Shown: positions 32,914 through 42,013 of the stretch, piece after piece
Numbering within the stretch: the stretch's first letter is position 1
Layout: every line of letters starts with the position of its first letter
Origin: Rhizobium sp. CSW-27
GTDB taxonomy: Bacteria > Pseudomonadota > Alphaproteobacteria > Rhizobiales > Rhizobiaceae
DNA: 64,000 nucleotides
Direction: 5' to 3'
NCBI RefSeq assembly: GCF_018760785.1
Contig: NZ_JAHHZO010000014.1
Coordinates: forward strand, 50,071-114,070
Notes under the pieces: model-generated
Database searches by the model: none
Told to the model about the DNA's origin: nothing
The model's input: the letters and a program-made list of their open reading frames with translations, nothing else
Translations under genes and position numbers: made by a program

Positions 32914-33972
32914 TCATCCGTGGCTCAGCAATTCCGCATACACCTCACCGATCGCTGCCGCTTCGCGCTCGATGGAAAAACTGGCACGCATGTGGGCGAG
33001 AGCATTCTCGCCGTGTTGCGTGCAGAGAGCGGGGTCGGCGAGATAGGGGGCAATGCCCGCGGCAAAGCTGTCGAGCGATCCGCGCTCCACCATGGTGCCC
33101 GTCTGGCCGTCGACGATCAGTTCGGCAAAGGCGCCGACATCGGCGGCCACCACCGGCACGGCGGTTGCCATGGCTTCCAGCGGGGTCAGCCCAAAACCTT
33201 CCCAGCGCTGCGGGGCGACGAAGAGATCGAGCGCGCGATACCAGGCGTTGATGTTGGTATGTTCGCCGACGAAGAGGATGCGGTCGCCAAGGCCGGCGGC
33301 CTTCACCTTCGCCTTCAACGCGTCCTCGAAGGCGACATGCTTGGCGGTGGCGCGACCGGCCACCACCGCGACCCAGTCCGGGTGATCGGGAAGCAGCCGG
33401 ATCATCGCGTCGATGAAGAGATCGGTGCCCTTCTGGTGGCGCACGCGGCCGAAGCAGCCGACATGGCGACGGGCCGGATCGAGGCCGAGCGCCTGTTTGG
33501 CGGCAGCCTTGTCCGGTGCGGGCGAGAAGCGTTCCAGATCGATACCATGTAGGATCACGGTGCTTTCCCGCTCCAGATAGGCGGCGGTTTTCCGGCAGAC
33601 CGCGATCACCCGGTCCATCTTCGAGATCAGCCATTTCGTCCAGCCGCTATGCTTGCGCTGCGAGGCCGAGGTGAAGACGAGCTTCAGCGGCATGCGCAGC
33701 ACGTCACGCAGCAGGATACCGGGCAGCATCTCGATATTGCGACGCGCATGCCAGACCCGGTGCCGGCGGCCGACGGGCGGGCGCCACAGGCGGAAAAGGT
33801 CGGCTGCGGACATCGACGGCAGATGCGAGGGCAGGCCCGGCCCGAAGGTTGCAACCTTCTGGCCAAGGCGGTTCTGCACCGGCACCAGCTGGATCACGGT
33901 GGAGGTCACGCCCGACAGCCTTCGCTTGAAGTGCGGAGCAATGACCTCGACTTGGGCGAGATCGCTTGTCAC
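32914..33972 (-). CDS. lpsB: LPS core glycosyltransferase LpsB (GT4)
   Basis: 352 residues, GT4 fold. 'VEVIAPHFKRRLSGVTSTVIQL' is the LpsB/LpcC N-terminus; the catalytic E-x7-E is Glu 258...Glu 266 in 'RWEGFGLTPLEA'; 'FGRVRHQKGTDLFIDAM' marks the nucleotide-sugar domain. In Sinorhizobium and Rhizobium LpsB/LpcC transfers mannose to the inner core, required for intact LPS and effective symbiosis. Starts at a GTG (33972) 14 bases after the greA stop, matching the known greA-lpsB order. Confidence 0.92.
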   Translation of the reverse strand: MTSDLAQVEVIAPHFKRRLSGVTSTVIQLVPVQNRLGQKVATFGPGLPSHLPSMSAADLFRLWRPPVGRRHRVWHARRNIEMLPGILLRDVLRMPLKLVFTSASQRKHSGWTKWLISKMDRVIAVCRKTAAYLERESTVILHGIDLERFSPAPDKAAAKQALGLDPARRHVGCFGRVRHQKGTDLFIDAMIRLLPDHPDWVAVVAGRATAKHVAFEDALKAKVKAAGLGDRILFVGEHTNINAWYRALDLFVAPQRWEGFGLTPLEAMATAVPVVAADVGAFAELIVDGQTGTMVERGSLDSFAAGIAPYLADPALCTQHGENALAHMRASFSIEREAAAIGEVYAELLSHG

Positions 33973-33986
33973 GAGGGCAGGAGCTC

Positions 33987-34463
33987 TCAGCCCCAGCTGA
34001 CGGACAGCACTTCGTAGGCCTTGGAGCCGCCGGGTGCGTTCACTTCGATGCTGTCGCCCACTTCCTTGCCGATCAGCGCGCGCGCGATGGGGGAGGAGAT
34101 GGAGATGCGGCCTTCCTTCACATCGGCTTCCTGGTCGCCGACGATCTGGTAGACCTTTTCCTCATCGGTGTCCTCGTCCACGAGCTTCACCCGTGCGCCA
34201 AACTTGATCTTGGAGCCCGACATCTTGGTCAGGTCGATCACTTCCGCGCGTGCCGTCAGGTCTTCCAGCTCGGTGATGCGGCCTTCGTTGTGGCTCTGCG
34301 CTTCCTTGGCGGCATGGTACTCGGCATTTTCCGAAAGGTCGCCATGGGCGCGGGCTTCGGCAATGGCCTCGATGATGCGGGGACGTTCCTCCTGCTGGCG
34401 CCAGCGCAGCTCTTCCTGCAGCTTGGCGAATCCGGACGGCGTCATCGGTACCTTATCAACCAT
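33987..34463 (-). CDS. greA: Transcription elongation factor GreA
   Basis: 158 residues. Rescues backtracked RNA polymerase by stimulating transcript cleavage. N-terminal coiled coil ends in the acidic tip 'ARAHGDLSENAEYHAAKE'; the C-terminal globular domain shows 'YQIVGDQEADVKEGRISISSPIARALIG'-type sequence in pieces. The ATG at 34463 has AGGAAAAGAG upstream. The leader carries a terminator-like hairpin (34502-34539), discussed separately. Followed closely by lpsB. Confidence 0.96.
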   Translation of the reverse strand: MVDKVPMTPSGFAKLQEELRWRQQEERPRIIEAIAEARAHGDLSENAEYHAAKEAQSHNEGRITELEDLTARAEVIDLTKMSGSKIKFGARVKLVDEDTDEEKVYQIVGDQEADVKEGRISISSPIARALIGKEVGDSIEVNAPGGSKAYEVLSVSWG

Positions 34464-34501
34464 TTCTCTTTTCCTCAGTCTCATGGCCGCAACGGGCGGC
34501 C

Positions 34502-34539
34502 ACAAAAAGAAACAGGTCCCGGAGGGATGCCCCGGAACC
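34502..34539 (-). terminator. Terminator-like hairpin in the greA leader
   Basis: On the minus strand GGTTCCGG (34539-34532) pairs with CCGGGACC (34522-34515, one G-T pair), followed by TGTTTCTTTTTG. It lies about 40 bases before the greA start and about 15 bases after a TATGAT -10-like box (34568-34563), so it could end transcription early. Confidence 0.55.
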
Positions 34540-34672
34540 ATGTGAAAACCTGAACTTCGCGAATCATAGCAGAATCGTGACGCGAATTTCCAGAAAATTC
34601 GAAATAGGGCACCAGCCGCATCCAGCAAGATGGTCCGAGGCGGGAGCACCGGCGTATTGACTGTTCATCCAC

Positions 34673-34687
34673 GAACATATAGTGAAC
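34673..34687 (+). promoter_or_regulatory. GAAC-N7-GAAC LexA (SOS) box at the radical SAM/UdgX promoter
   Basis: Exact match to the alphaproteobacterial LexA operator (GTTC-N7-GTTC in the other orientation). It overlaps a TATAGT -10-like element (34678-34683), with TTGACT at 34657-34662 as a possible -35, and ends six bases before the ATG at 34694. Confidence 0.75.
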
Positions 34688-34693
34688 AAACTA

Positions 34694-35926
34694 ATGAAGA
34701 AGTCGCTGAAGGAACGCCTCGCCATCCTCTCCGATGCCGCCAAATATGATGCCTCCTGCGCATCGAGCGGCACGACCAAACGCCATGCCGCCGGCTCCGG
34801 CGGGCTTGGGTCGACGGAAGGATCGGGCATCTGCCATGCCTATGCGCCGGACGGACGCTGCATCTCTCTTTTGAAGATCCTGCTCACCAATTTCTGCATC
34901 TATGACTGCGCCTATTGCATCAACCGATCCTCGTCCAATGTGGAGCGGGCGCGGTTTGCGCCGGAAGAGGTGATCTGGCTGACGCTGGAATTCTACCGGC
35001 GCAACTATATCGAAGGGCTGTTTTTGTCCTCCGGCATCATCCGCTCCTCCGATCACACGATGGAGGAGATGGTGCGGATCGCCCGTGAACTGCGCACCAC
35101 CCATAATTTTCGCGGCTACATCCACCTGAAATCCATTCCGGAAGCCTCGGCCGCGCTGATCGAGGAGGCGGGGCTTTATGCCGATCGCCTGTCGATCAAC
35201 ATCGAACTGCCGACCGACAGCGGCCTTGGCCGGTTCGCGCCCGAGAAGAAGCCGGAAGGCATCCGTCGCGCGATGGGCGAGTTGCGGCGGAAGATCGAGG
35301 ACGCGGCCGAGCCGACGCTTCGCACGAAGAAGCGGCGCCATTTCGTGCCGGCCGGGCAGAGCACGCAGATGATCGTCGGTGCGGATGGGGCAAGCGACGC
35401 CACCATTCTCGGCACGAGCGCCAGGCTCTATGGCAGCTATGGCCTGAAGCGCGTCTATTATTCCGCCTTCAGTCCCATTCCCGATGCGTCCGCCAGGCTG
35501 CCGCTGGTCAAGCCGCCGCTGATGCGCGAGCACCGGCTTTATCAGGCAGACTGGCTCTACCGTTTCTATGGCTTCGAGATCGGCGAGATTACGGCGGTGA
35601 CGGCCGATGGCAATCTCGATCTTGATCTCGATCCGAAGCTCGCCTGGGCGCTCGCCCATCGCGAGCGCTTTCCGGTCGATATAAACCGGGCGGGCAAGGA
35701 ACTGCTGCTGCGCGTGCCGGGCTTCGGCACGAAGACGGTCAATGCCATTCTGTCCTCGCGCCGCTTCCGCCGTGTCCGGCTGGAGGATCTCGGACGGCTC
35801 GGGGTGTCGCTGCGCAAGGTGCAGCCCTTCATCGTGGCGGAAGGCTGGACGCCGAACCGGCTGCTCGACCGCGCCGATCTGAGGGCGCTGTTTGCCCCGA
35901 AACCGGAACAACTGGCGCTGTTCTGA
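34694..35926 (+). CDS. Radical SAM protein with C-terminal helix-hairpin-helix, DNA modification/repair type
   Basis: 410 residues. The [4Fe-4S] motif is 'CIYDCAYC' (Cys 68, 72, 75), preceded by the family block 'AKYDASCASSG'. The C-terminus has a DNA-binding helix-hairpin-helix ('VDINRAGKELLLRVPGFGTKTV'). This is the family usually annotated 'putative DNA modification/repair radical SAM protein' and is nearly always beside a UdgX-type glycosylase, as here (TGATG overlap). Reaction unknown. The ATG at 34694 fits the family N-terminus; the GTG at 34682 lies in the promoter. No ribosome site is visible, so the mRNA may be leaderless. Confidence 0.9.
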   Translation: MKKSLKERLAILSDAAKYDASCASSGTTKRHAAGSGGLGSTEGSGICHAYAPDGRCISLLKILLTNFCIYDCAYCINRSSSNVERARFAPEEVIWLTLEFYRRNYIEGLFLSSGIIRSSDHTMEEMVRIARELRTTHNFRGYIHLKSIPEASAALIEEAGLYADRLSINIELPTDSGLGRFAPEKKPEGIRRAMGELRRKIEDAAEPTLRTKKRRHFVPAGQSTQMIVGADGASDATILGTSARLYGSYGLKRVYYSAFSPIPDASARLPLVKPPLMREHRLYQADWLYRFYGFEIGEITAVTADGNLDLDLDPKLAWALAHRERFPVDINRAGKELLLRVPGFGTKTVNAILSSRRFRRVRLEDLGRLGVSLRKVQPFIVAEGWTPNRLLDRADLRALFAPKPEQLALF

Positions 35927-37368
35927 TGCAGACGATCTTTCTCAAGGGGCGCGGCGATTTCGAGGAATGGCGCGCCGCCGCCCGCCTGCTGCTTCTGAAC
36001 GACATTGCTCCGGGCGAGATTGCCTGGCGGATTGCCGGGAAGGGCGATGCGCTGGCCGGTTTCGCCGAGCCGCAGCAACTGTCATTGCCGGCGGAGAAAC
36101 GGGTGGTCACGGTGCCGCCGGCCTTCGTGGATCTGGCGGAAACGGCGGTCTGCCATTCGGATCCTCAGCGCTTCGATCTTCTCTATCGGCTGCTCTGGCG
36201 CATCCGCGGCGATCGGCATCTGATGCAGGTGGTCTCCGATCCGGATGTGATGGCGGCGCGCAGGTTGGAAAAATCCGTGCGGCGCGACAGCCACAAGATG
36301 AAGGCCTTCGTCCGCTTCAAGGAGGTCGCGTCCGGCGATCCGACCGGGCGCCGCCGCTCCTTTCTTGCCTGGTTCGAGCCGGATCATTTCATCGTTGCGC
36401 GACTGGCGCCCTTCTTTCGCCGCCGCTTCTTCGACATGGACTGGGTGATTGCGACCCCGAAGGGATCGGCGGCCTGGGATGGCGAGCAGCTGACGATCAA
36501 TGACGAACCGGCCGCAAAGCCGGATATTCGCGACGATGCCGATGATCTGTGGCGCATCTATTATGCCAATATCTTCAATCCGGCGCGGTTGAAGGTGAAG
36601 GCGATGACATCGGAAATGCCGCGGAAATACTGGAAGAACCTGCCGGAGGCCGATCTCATTCCGGACCTCATCGCCAATGCCGAGGCCAAGGTACGGCAGA
36701 TGGCGGAAAAGGCCGCCTCGCAGCCGCCGGCCTTTCATGCGCGCCTGCGGGCGCGGCACGGGCAGGCCGAAACCCTCGAAGCGCCGCCGTCAGGCTCCTG
36801 GGAGGCGCTCCGCGAGGAGGCGCGCCGCTGCACGCGCTGTCCGCTTCATTGCCATGCCACGCAGACCGTGTTTGGCGAGGGCCCGCAGGATGCCCGCGTG
36901 ATGCTGGTCGGCGAGCAGCCCGGCGATCAGGAGGATCTCTCCGGCCGGCCCTTCGTCGGCCCGGCAGGGAAACTCTTCGACGGTGTTCTCTCCGACATCG
37001 GCGTGGAGCGCGCCGGGCTCTATGTGACCAACGCCGTCAAGCACTTCAAATACGAGCCGCGCGGCAAGCGGCGCATCCACCGGAAACCGAACGAAGCGGA
37101 GATCGCCCAATGCCGCTGGTGGCTGAAGCAGGAGGTGGATCTCATCTGCCCGAGCCTGATCGTCGCCATGGGCGCGACCGCTTATTTCTCCCTGACCGGA
37201 GAGCGGCGCCGTCTGTCGGAGGTGCGTGGTCAGGTGCTCAACATGACCGAAGGGCGCCGGCTGCTGGTGACGGTGCATCCATCTTATCTGTTGCGTCTGC
37301 CGGATCCGGTGGCGCAGCAAAGGGAGAGGGAGTTGTTTCGCGATGATCTAACCGCGATTATACAATAA
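35926..37368 (+). CDS. udgX: DUF4130-UdgX fusion, uracil-DNA glycosylase family
   Basis: 480 residues. The N-terminal ~270 residues are a DUF4130-type domain ('DLLYRLLWRI', 'KMKAFVRFKEV', 'FLAWFEPDHFIVARLAPFF'). The C-terminal ~190 are a UdgX: motif A 'GEQPGDQED' (329-337), Fe-S cysteines near 302, 305 and 309, and the UdgX R-loop 'KRRIHRKPN' with His 385, the residue that in Mycobacterium UdgX forms a covalent bond to the AP site after uracil excision; motif B is 'HPSYLL' (451). Translationally coupled to the radical SAM gene. Likely acts in DNA-damage repair under LexA. Confidence 0.92.
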   Translation: MQTIFLKGRGDFEEWRAAARLLLLNDIAPGEIAWRIAGKGDALAGFAEPQQLSLPAEKRVVTVPPAFVDLAETAVCHSDPQRFDLLYRLLWRIRGDRHLMQVVSDPDVMAARRLEKSVRRDSHKMKAFVRFKEVASGDPTGRRRSFLAWFEPDHFIVARLAPFFRRRFFDMDWVIATPKGSAAWDGEQLTINDEPAAKPDIRDDADDLWRIYYANIFNPARLKVKAMTSEMPRKYWKNLPEADLIPDLIANAEAKVRQMAEKAASQPPAFHARLRARHGQAETLEAPPSGSWEALREEARRCTRCPLHCHATQTVFGEGPQDARVMLVGEQPGDQEDLSGRPFVGPAGKLFDGVLSDIGVERAGLYVTNAVKHFKYEPRGKRRIHRKPNEAEIAQCRWWLKQEVDLICPSLIVAMGATAYFSLTGERRRLSEVRGQVLNMTEGRRLLVTVHPSYLLRLPDPVAQQRERELFRDDLTAIIQ

Positions 37369-37570
37369 TTAGTATAATTTTGACGCCATATGCTTCTGTT
37401 GTGAAGTCTATTTTGCCGATTTGATCGAAATTTTACTTTGGTGATCACGAAATCCATAAAATCTTATGGTTGCATATTTTAGCGATTGGCGCATGATGAA
37501 TGCGTCCGAAGGTTGATTTAGAGGAAATCAATATTCTGGATTGCACGCCATAGAAAAGGGAGGAAGTTTC

Positions 37571-38023
37571 ATGGCCATCGAAGGTGTTCAGAAAACCGGG
37601 CTGTTCTTTTTGCCGCTGCGCACGGAAGGCGCACTGGGTGCTCCGGTCAACACGCTCAGCCTGACGGTCTACACGCCGAAGAGCATCGTCACGGGGCATT
37701 CGGAAGTCACGCAGGCCGTCAATCCGCCGCTCAACGTGTCTTCGCATGTGACCGGGACGCTTATCTATGAAACCGTCATGGGGCCGGGCTCCAAGGTTCG
37801 CATCGATCTGACGGGTTGGCCGGAAATCAACTGGCCGGCCGGCGCAGGTGTCGGTCCGGTCATTCCGGAAAACTACTCGGCGATCATCGTTCTCGAGCCG
37901 GATTTCTCGAGCGGCGAGATCATCTACCAGTATCGGACCGGGCTGACCGGCGAGTGGCACCAGGTGCGCCAGAAGATCGTCCGCAACGAGGCCGGCCAGG
38001 AATCGCTGAGCAAGGCAGCCTGA
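37571..38023 (+). CDS. DUF1842 family protein
   Basis: 150 residues, beta-rich, no signal peptide. 'GAPVNTLSLTVYTPKSIVTG', 'EVTQAVNPPLNVSSHVTG' and 'DLTGWPEINWPAGAGVGPV' match the DUF1842 pattern as I recall it. Function unknown. GGGAGGAAG precedes the ATG at 37571. The 200-base region before it is markedly AT-rich for this genome, suggesting a strong or regulated promoter or recent acquisition. It stands alone between udgX and the convergent carB. Confidence 0.75.
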   Translation: MAIEGVQKTGLFFLPLRTEGALGAPVNTLSLTVYTPKSIVTGHSEVTQAVNPPLNVSSHVTGTLIYETVMGPGSKVRIDLTGWPEINWPAGAGVGPVIPENYSAIIVLEPDFSSGEIIYQYRTGLTGEWHQVRQKIVRNEAGQESLSKAA

Positions 38024-38179
38024 AGAGTGCTGCGCTCGTCGGAGCGATGAGGACGAGCACGGACGCGATGTCTCCCGCACATCCCGACTGTCCTTGATGC
38101 CGGTTGGTGTCGTTCAAGGCGGCAGAGCCGGCCAACGACGGCCGACGCGGGCCGGTGTGTCGGACCATCCCCAAAAATG

Positions 38180-38208
38180 CAGAAGGGCGGCCTCAAGCCG
38201 CCCTTCTG
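38180..38208 (-). terminator. Rho-independent terminator of carB
   Basis: Perfect 12-base stem (38180-38191 with 38197-38208) and a five-base loop, followed on the minus strand by CATTTTTGG. It may also stop the convergent DUF1842 transcript. Confidence 0.8.
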
Positions 38209-38248
38209 TCGTATCGTGTTGTCTCCGCCGTCAGACGGGCAGACGCCG

Positions 38249-41200
38249 TCAGAAGTAGCTCTGCAGCGGCTGAACCTCCAACTGGCCCTTGCGCAGGGCC
38301 TCGATGGCTTCGGCGGCAGCCATGGCGCCGGCCATGGTGGTGTAATAGGGCACCTTCTGCATCAGGGTGGCGCGGCGAAGCGACTTGGAGTCCGAAATCG
38401 CCTTGTTGCTGTCCGTGGTGTTGAAGACCAGCTGGACCTGGCGATTGCGGATCGCGTCCTCGATATGCGGGCGGCCTTCCAGAACCTTGTTGATCTTGGT
38501 GGCCTCGATGCCCTTTTCGCCGAGGAAGCGGGCGGTGCCGCCGGTGGCGAGCACCTTGAAGCCGTTTTCGACCAGAAGCCTGATGGCCGGCAGCACGCGC
38601 TCCTTGTCCTCGTCGCGCACGGAGACGAAGACGGTGCCTTCGCGCGGCAGTTCGACGCCGGCGCCGAGCTGGCTCTTGGCGAAGGCAAGCGCAAAGCTGG
38701 TGTCGAGGCCGATGACTTCGCCGGTCGAGCGCATTTCCGGGCCGAGCAGCGTGTCGACGCCGGGGAAGCGGGCAAACGGGAAGACGGCTTCCTTCACGGC
38801 GATGTGCTTCAGGTTGCGCGGATCGGGCTTTTCGCCATAGGCGGCAATCGCGTCGTCGAGCTTTTCGCCGGCCATGACACGGGCGGCAATCTTGGCAATC
38901 GGCGCGCCGATGGTCTTCGCCACGAAGGGAACGGTACGCGAGGCGCGCGGGTTGACTTCGAGAACGTAGATGACGCCGTCCTTGATGGCATACTGCACGT
39001 TCATCAGGCCGCCGACATGCAGCGCCTTGGCGAGCGCCGTCGTCTGGCGTTCCAGTTCGTCGACGATCTCCTTCGACAGCGAGCGGACCGGCAGCGAGCA
39101 GGCCGAGTCGCCCGAATGGATGCCGGCTTCCTCGATATGCTCCATGATGCCGGAGACGAAGACGCTTTCCCCGTCGCACAGCGCATCGACATCCACCTCG
39201 ACGGCATTGGTCAGGTAGCTGTCGAACAGCAGCGGGTTCTTGCCGAGCAGAGTGTTGATCTGGCCGGTCTTGTCGTTCGGATAGCGCTGCTTGATGTCTT
39301 CCGGCACCAGGCCCGGCACCGTATCCAGCAGGTAGCTCTGCAGCTGGCCTTCCGAATGGATGATCTGCATGGCGCGGCCGCCCAGAACATAAGACGGGCG
39401 CACGACGAGCGGGAAGCCGATTTCGGAGGCGACGAGGCGGGCCTGTTCGACCGAATAGGCGATGCCGTTGTTCGGCTGCGTCAGGTCGAGCTTCATCAGC
39501 AGCTTCTGGAAGCGGTCGCGGTCTTCGGCGAGATCGATCATGTCGGGCGCCGTGCCTAGGATCGGGATGCCGTTCTTTTCCAGCGCTTCGGCAAGCTTCA
39601 GCGGGGTCTGGCCGCCGAACTGCACGATGACGCCGACCACTTCACCCTTTTCCTGCTCGGCGCGCAGGATCTCGATCACGTCTTCCGCCGTCAGTGGCTC
39701 GAAGTAGAGCCGGTCGGAGGTGTCGTAGTCGGTCGAGACGGTTTCGGGGTTGCAGTTGACCATGATCGCCTCGAAGCCCGCATCCTTCAGCGCGAAGGCG
39801 GCATGGCAGCAGCAATAGTCGAACTCGATGCCCTGGCCGATACGGTTCGGGCCGCCGCCGAGGATGACGACCTTCTTGCGATCCGACACCAGGGCTTCGG
39901 AGCGGGCGAGGCCGACGAAGGGCGTCTCATAGGTCGAATACATGTAGGCCGTCGGCGAGGCGAATTCGGCAGCGCAGGTATCGATGCGCTTGAAGACCGG
40001 GCGCACGCCAAGACCGTTGCGCAGTTCGGCCACTTCCTTCGGGCGCTTGCCGGTGAGGCTGGCGAGACGCGCATCGGAAAAGCCCATGGCCTTCAGCATG
40101 CGCAGGTTCTCCGCATCTGTCGGCAGGCCATGCTCGCGGATGCGGGCTTCCATGTCGACGATCGCCTTGAACTGGGCGATGAACCATGGATCGATCTTGC
40201 AGCCTTCATGCACTTCGGCTTCCGACATGCCGAGACGCAGGGCCTGGGCCACCATGCGCAGGCGGTCCGGCGTCGGCGTGCCGATGGCGGCGCGGATCGC
40301 ATTCTTCGACCCCTCGCCGGCTTCCATGCCGGGGATCTCGATCTCGTCGAGGCCGGTCAGGCCGGTTTCGAGACCACGCAGCGCCTTCTGCAGCGATTCG
40401 GCAAAGGTGCGGCCGATCGCCATCACTTCACCGACCGACTTCATGGCGGTGGTCAGTGTCGGCTCTGCGCCCGGGAACTTTTCGAAGGCAAAGCGCGGGA
40501 TCTTGGTGACGACGTAGTCGATGGACGGCTCGAAGGAGGCCGGCGTCGCGCCGCCCGTGATGTCGTTTTCCAGCTCGTCCAGGGTGTAGCCGATGGCAAG
40601 CTTTGCCGCGACCTTGGCAATCGGGAAGCCGGTCGCCTTGGAGGCGAGCGCGGAGGAGCGCGACACGCGCGGGTTCATTTCGATGACGACGAGGCGGCCA
40701 TCGGCCGGGTTGACGGCGAACTGCACGTTCGAGCCGCCGGTTTCGACGCCGATCTCGCGCAGCACCGCGATCGAGGCGTTGCGCATGATCTGGTATTCCT
40801 TGTCCGTCAGCGTCAGCGCCGGGGCAACGGTAATGGAATCGCCGGTGTGAACGCCCATCGGATCGATGTTCTCGATCGAGCAGATGATGATACAGTTGTC
40901 CGCCTTGTCGCGGACGACCTCCATTTCATATTCCTTCCATCCGAGCACCGATTCCTCGATCAGCACTTCGGTGGTCGGCGAAGCGTCGAGACCGCCATTG
41001 ACGATGTCGAAGAATTCCGAGCGGTTATAGGCAATGCCGCCGCCGGTGCCGCCGAGCGTGAAGGAGGGGCGGATGATGGCCGGCAGGCCGACATGGTCCA
41101 GCGCCTGGGCGGCAATCGCCATGGCATGCGCCATGTAGCGCTGCTTGCGGTCGGTCTCGCCGAGGTTCCACTGGTTTTCCAGCGCATCGAGCGCCTTGTC

Positions 41201-41734
41201 GAGGGCGTCGCCCGACAGGGTTTCGCGCAGCTTGGCGCGTTCCGCCTCATGCTTCTTGCGGTCGGCATCCTTGATTTCGGTGGCATTCGCCAGCATGGAG
41301 CGCGGCGTTTCCAGCCCGATCCTGGCCATGGCCTCGCGGAACAGGGCGCGGTCCTCGGCCTTGTCGATGGCTTCGGGCTTGGCGCCGATCATCTCCACAT
41401 TGTAGCGGTCGAGCACGCCCATGCGCTTGAGCGACAGAGCCGTGTTCAGCGCCGTCTGGCCGCCCATCGTCGGCAGAAGCGCGTCCGGACGTTCCTTGGC
41501 GATGATCTTCGCCACCACTTCCGGGGTGATCGGCTCGACATAGGTGGCGTCCGCCAGGCCCGGATCGGTCATGATCGTTGCCGGGTTGGAATTGACCAGG
41601 ATGACCCGGTAGCCCTCTTCCTTCAGCGCCTTGCAGGCCTGGGTGCCCGAATAGTCGAATTCGCAGGCCTGGCCGATGACGATCGGCCCCGCGCCAATGA
41701 TGAGGATGGATTTGATATCTTGGCGCTTCGGCAT
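38249..41734 (-). CDS. carB: Carbamoyl-phosphate synthase large subunit
   Basis: 1161 residues. Makes carbamoyl phosphate from bicarbonate, ATP and ammonia delivered by CarA, for arginine and pyrimidine synthesis. Two homologous ATP-grasp halves are visible (starting 'KSILIIGAGPIVIGQACEFDYSG' in the first, 'VVILGGGPNRIGQGIEFDYC' in the second), with the allosteric MGS domain at the end ('ATGGTARFLGEKGI'). The ATG at 41734 gives the standard start 'MPKRQDIKSI'. carA lies 6 kb away on the same strand rather than adjacent, as is common in rhizobia. Confidence 0.97.
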   Translation of the reverse strand: MPKRQDIKSILIIGAGPIVIGQACEFDYSGTQACKALKEEGYRVILVNSNPATIMTDPGLADATYVEPITPEVVAKIIAKERPDALLPTMGGQTALNTALSLKRMGVLDRYNVEMIGAKPEAIDKAEDRALFREAMARIGLETPRSMLANATEIKDADRKKHEAERAKLRETLSGDALDKALDALENQWNLGETDRKQRYMAHAMAIAAQALDHVGLPAIIRPSFTLGGTGGGIAYNRSEFFDIVNGGLDASPTTEVLIEESVLGWKEYEMEVVRDKADNCIIICSIENIDPMGVHTGDSITVAPALTLTDKEYQIMRNASIAVLREIGVETGGSNVQFAVNPADGRLVVIEMNPRVSRSSALASKATGFPIAKVAAKLAIGYTLDELENDITGGATPASFEPSIDYVVTKIPRFAFEKFPGAEPTLTTAMKSVGEVMAIGRTFAESLQKALRGLETGLTGLDEIEIPGMEAGEGSKNAIRAAIGTPTPDRLRMVAQALRLGMSEAEVHEGCKIDPWFIAQFKAIVDMEARIREHGLPTDAENLRMLKAMGFSDARLASLTGKRPKEVAELRNGLGVRPVFKRIDTCAAEFASPTAYMYSTYETPFVGLARSEALVSDRKKVVILGGGPNRIGQGIEFDYCCCHAAFALKDAGFEAIMVNCNPETVSTDYDTSDRLYFEPLTAEDVIEILRAEQEKGEVVGVIVQFGGQTPLKLAEALEKNGIPILGTAPDMIDLAEDRDRFQKLLMKLDLTQPNNGIAYSVEQARLVASEIGFPLVVRPSYVLGGRAMQIIHSEGQLQSYLLDTVPGLVPEDIKQRYPNDKTGQINTLLGKNPLLFDSYLTNAVEVDVDALCDGESVFVSGIMEHIEEAGIHSGDSACSLPVRSLSKEIVDELERQTTALAKALHVGGLMNVQYAIKDGVIYVLEVNPRASRTVPFVAKTIGAPIAKIAARVMAGEKLDDAIAAYGEKPDPRNLKHIAVKEAVFPFARFPGVDTLLGPEMRSTGEVIGLDTSFALAFAKSQLGAGVELPREGTVFVSVRDEDKERVLPAIRLLVENGFKVLATGGTARFLGEKGIEATKINKVLEGRPHIEDAIRNRQVQLVFNTTDSNKAISDSKSLRRATLMQKVPYYTTMAGAMAAAEAIEALRKGQLEVQPLQSYF

Positions 41735-42013
41735 CTCGTCTTTCCGCTTCTTCTTCCCTGCGCAAAAAGCCGGCCGGATGCAGAGGCATCGGTCGGGCAC
41801 AGAGGTGTTCTTTTTCAGGCTAGAAGCGGCTTATAGGCAAATGTCCGCGCGGAAGGAACCCCCGATCTTGCCTGTTGCGCAGAAAAACGCCGGCCTGTGG
41901 ATGCCGGAGGAGAGGCAGGGCGGGATGTCTCGGCGGCTCGGCCGGAACGGGCAGCCGGAGGCGGCTGTTGGAGTGGGCAATTGCAGGGGCGGGCGTCGCC
42001 GCGTGGTGCCGCC

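Noticed and set aside
39803..41836. A 677-codon open frame antisense to carB
   Set aside because: Shadow frame; composition is typical of antisense to high-GC genes.
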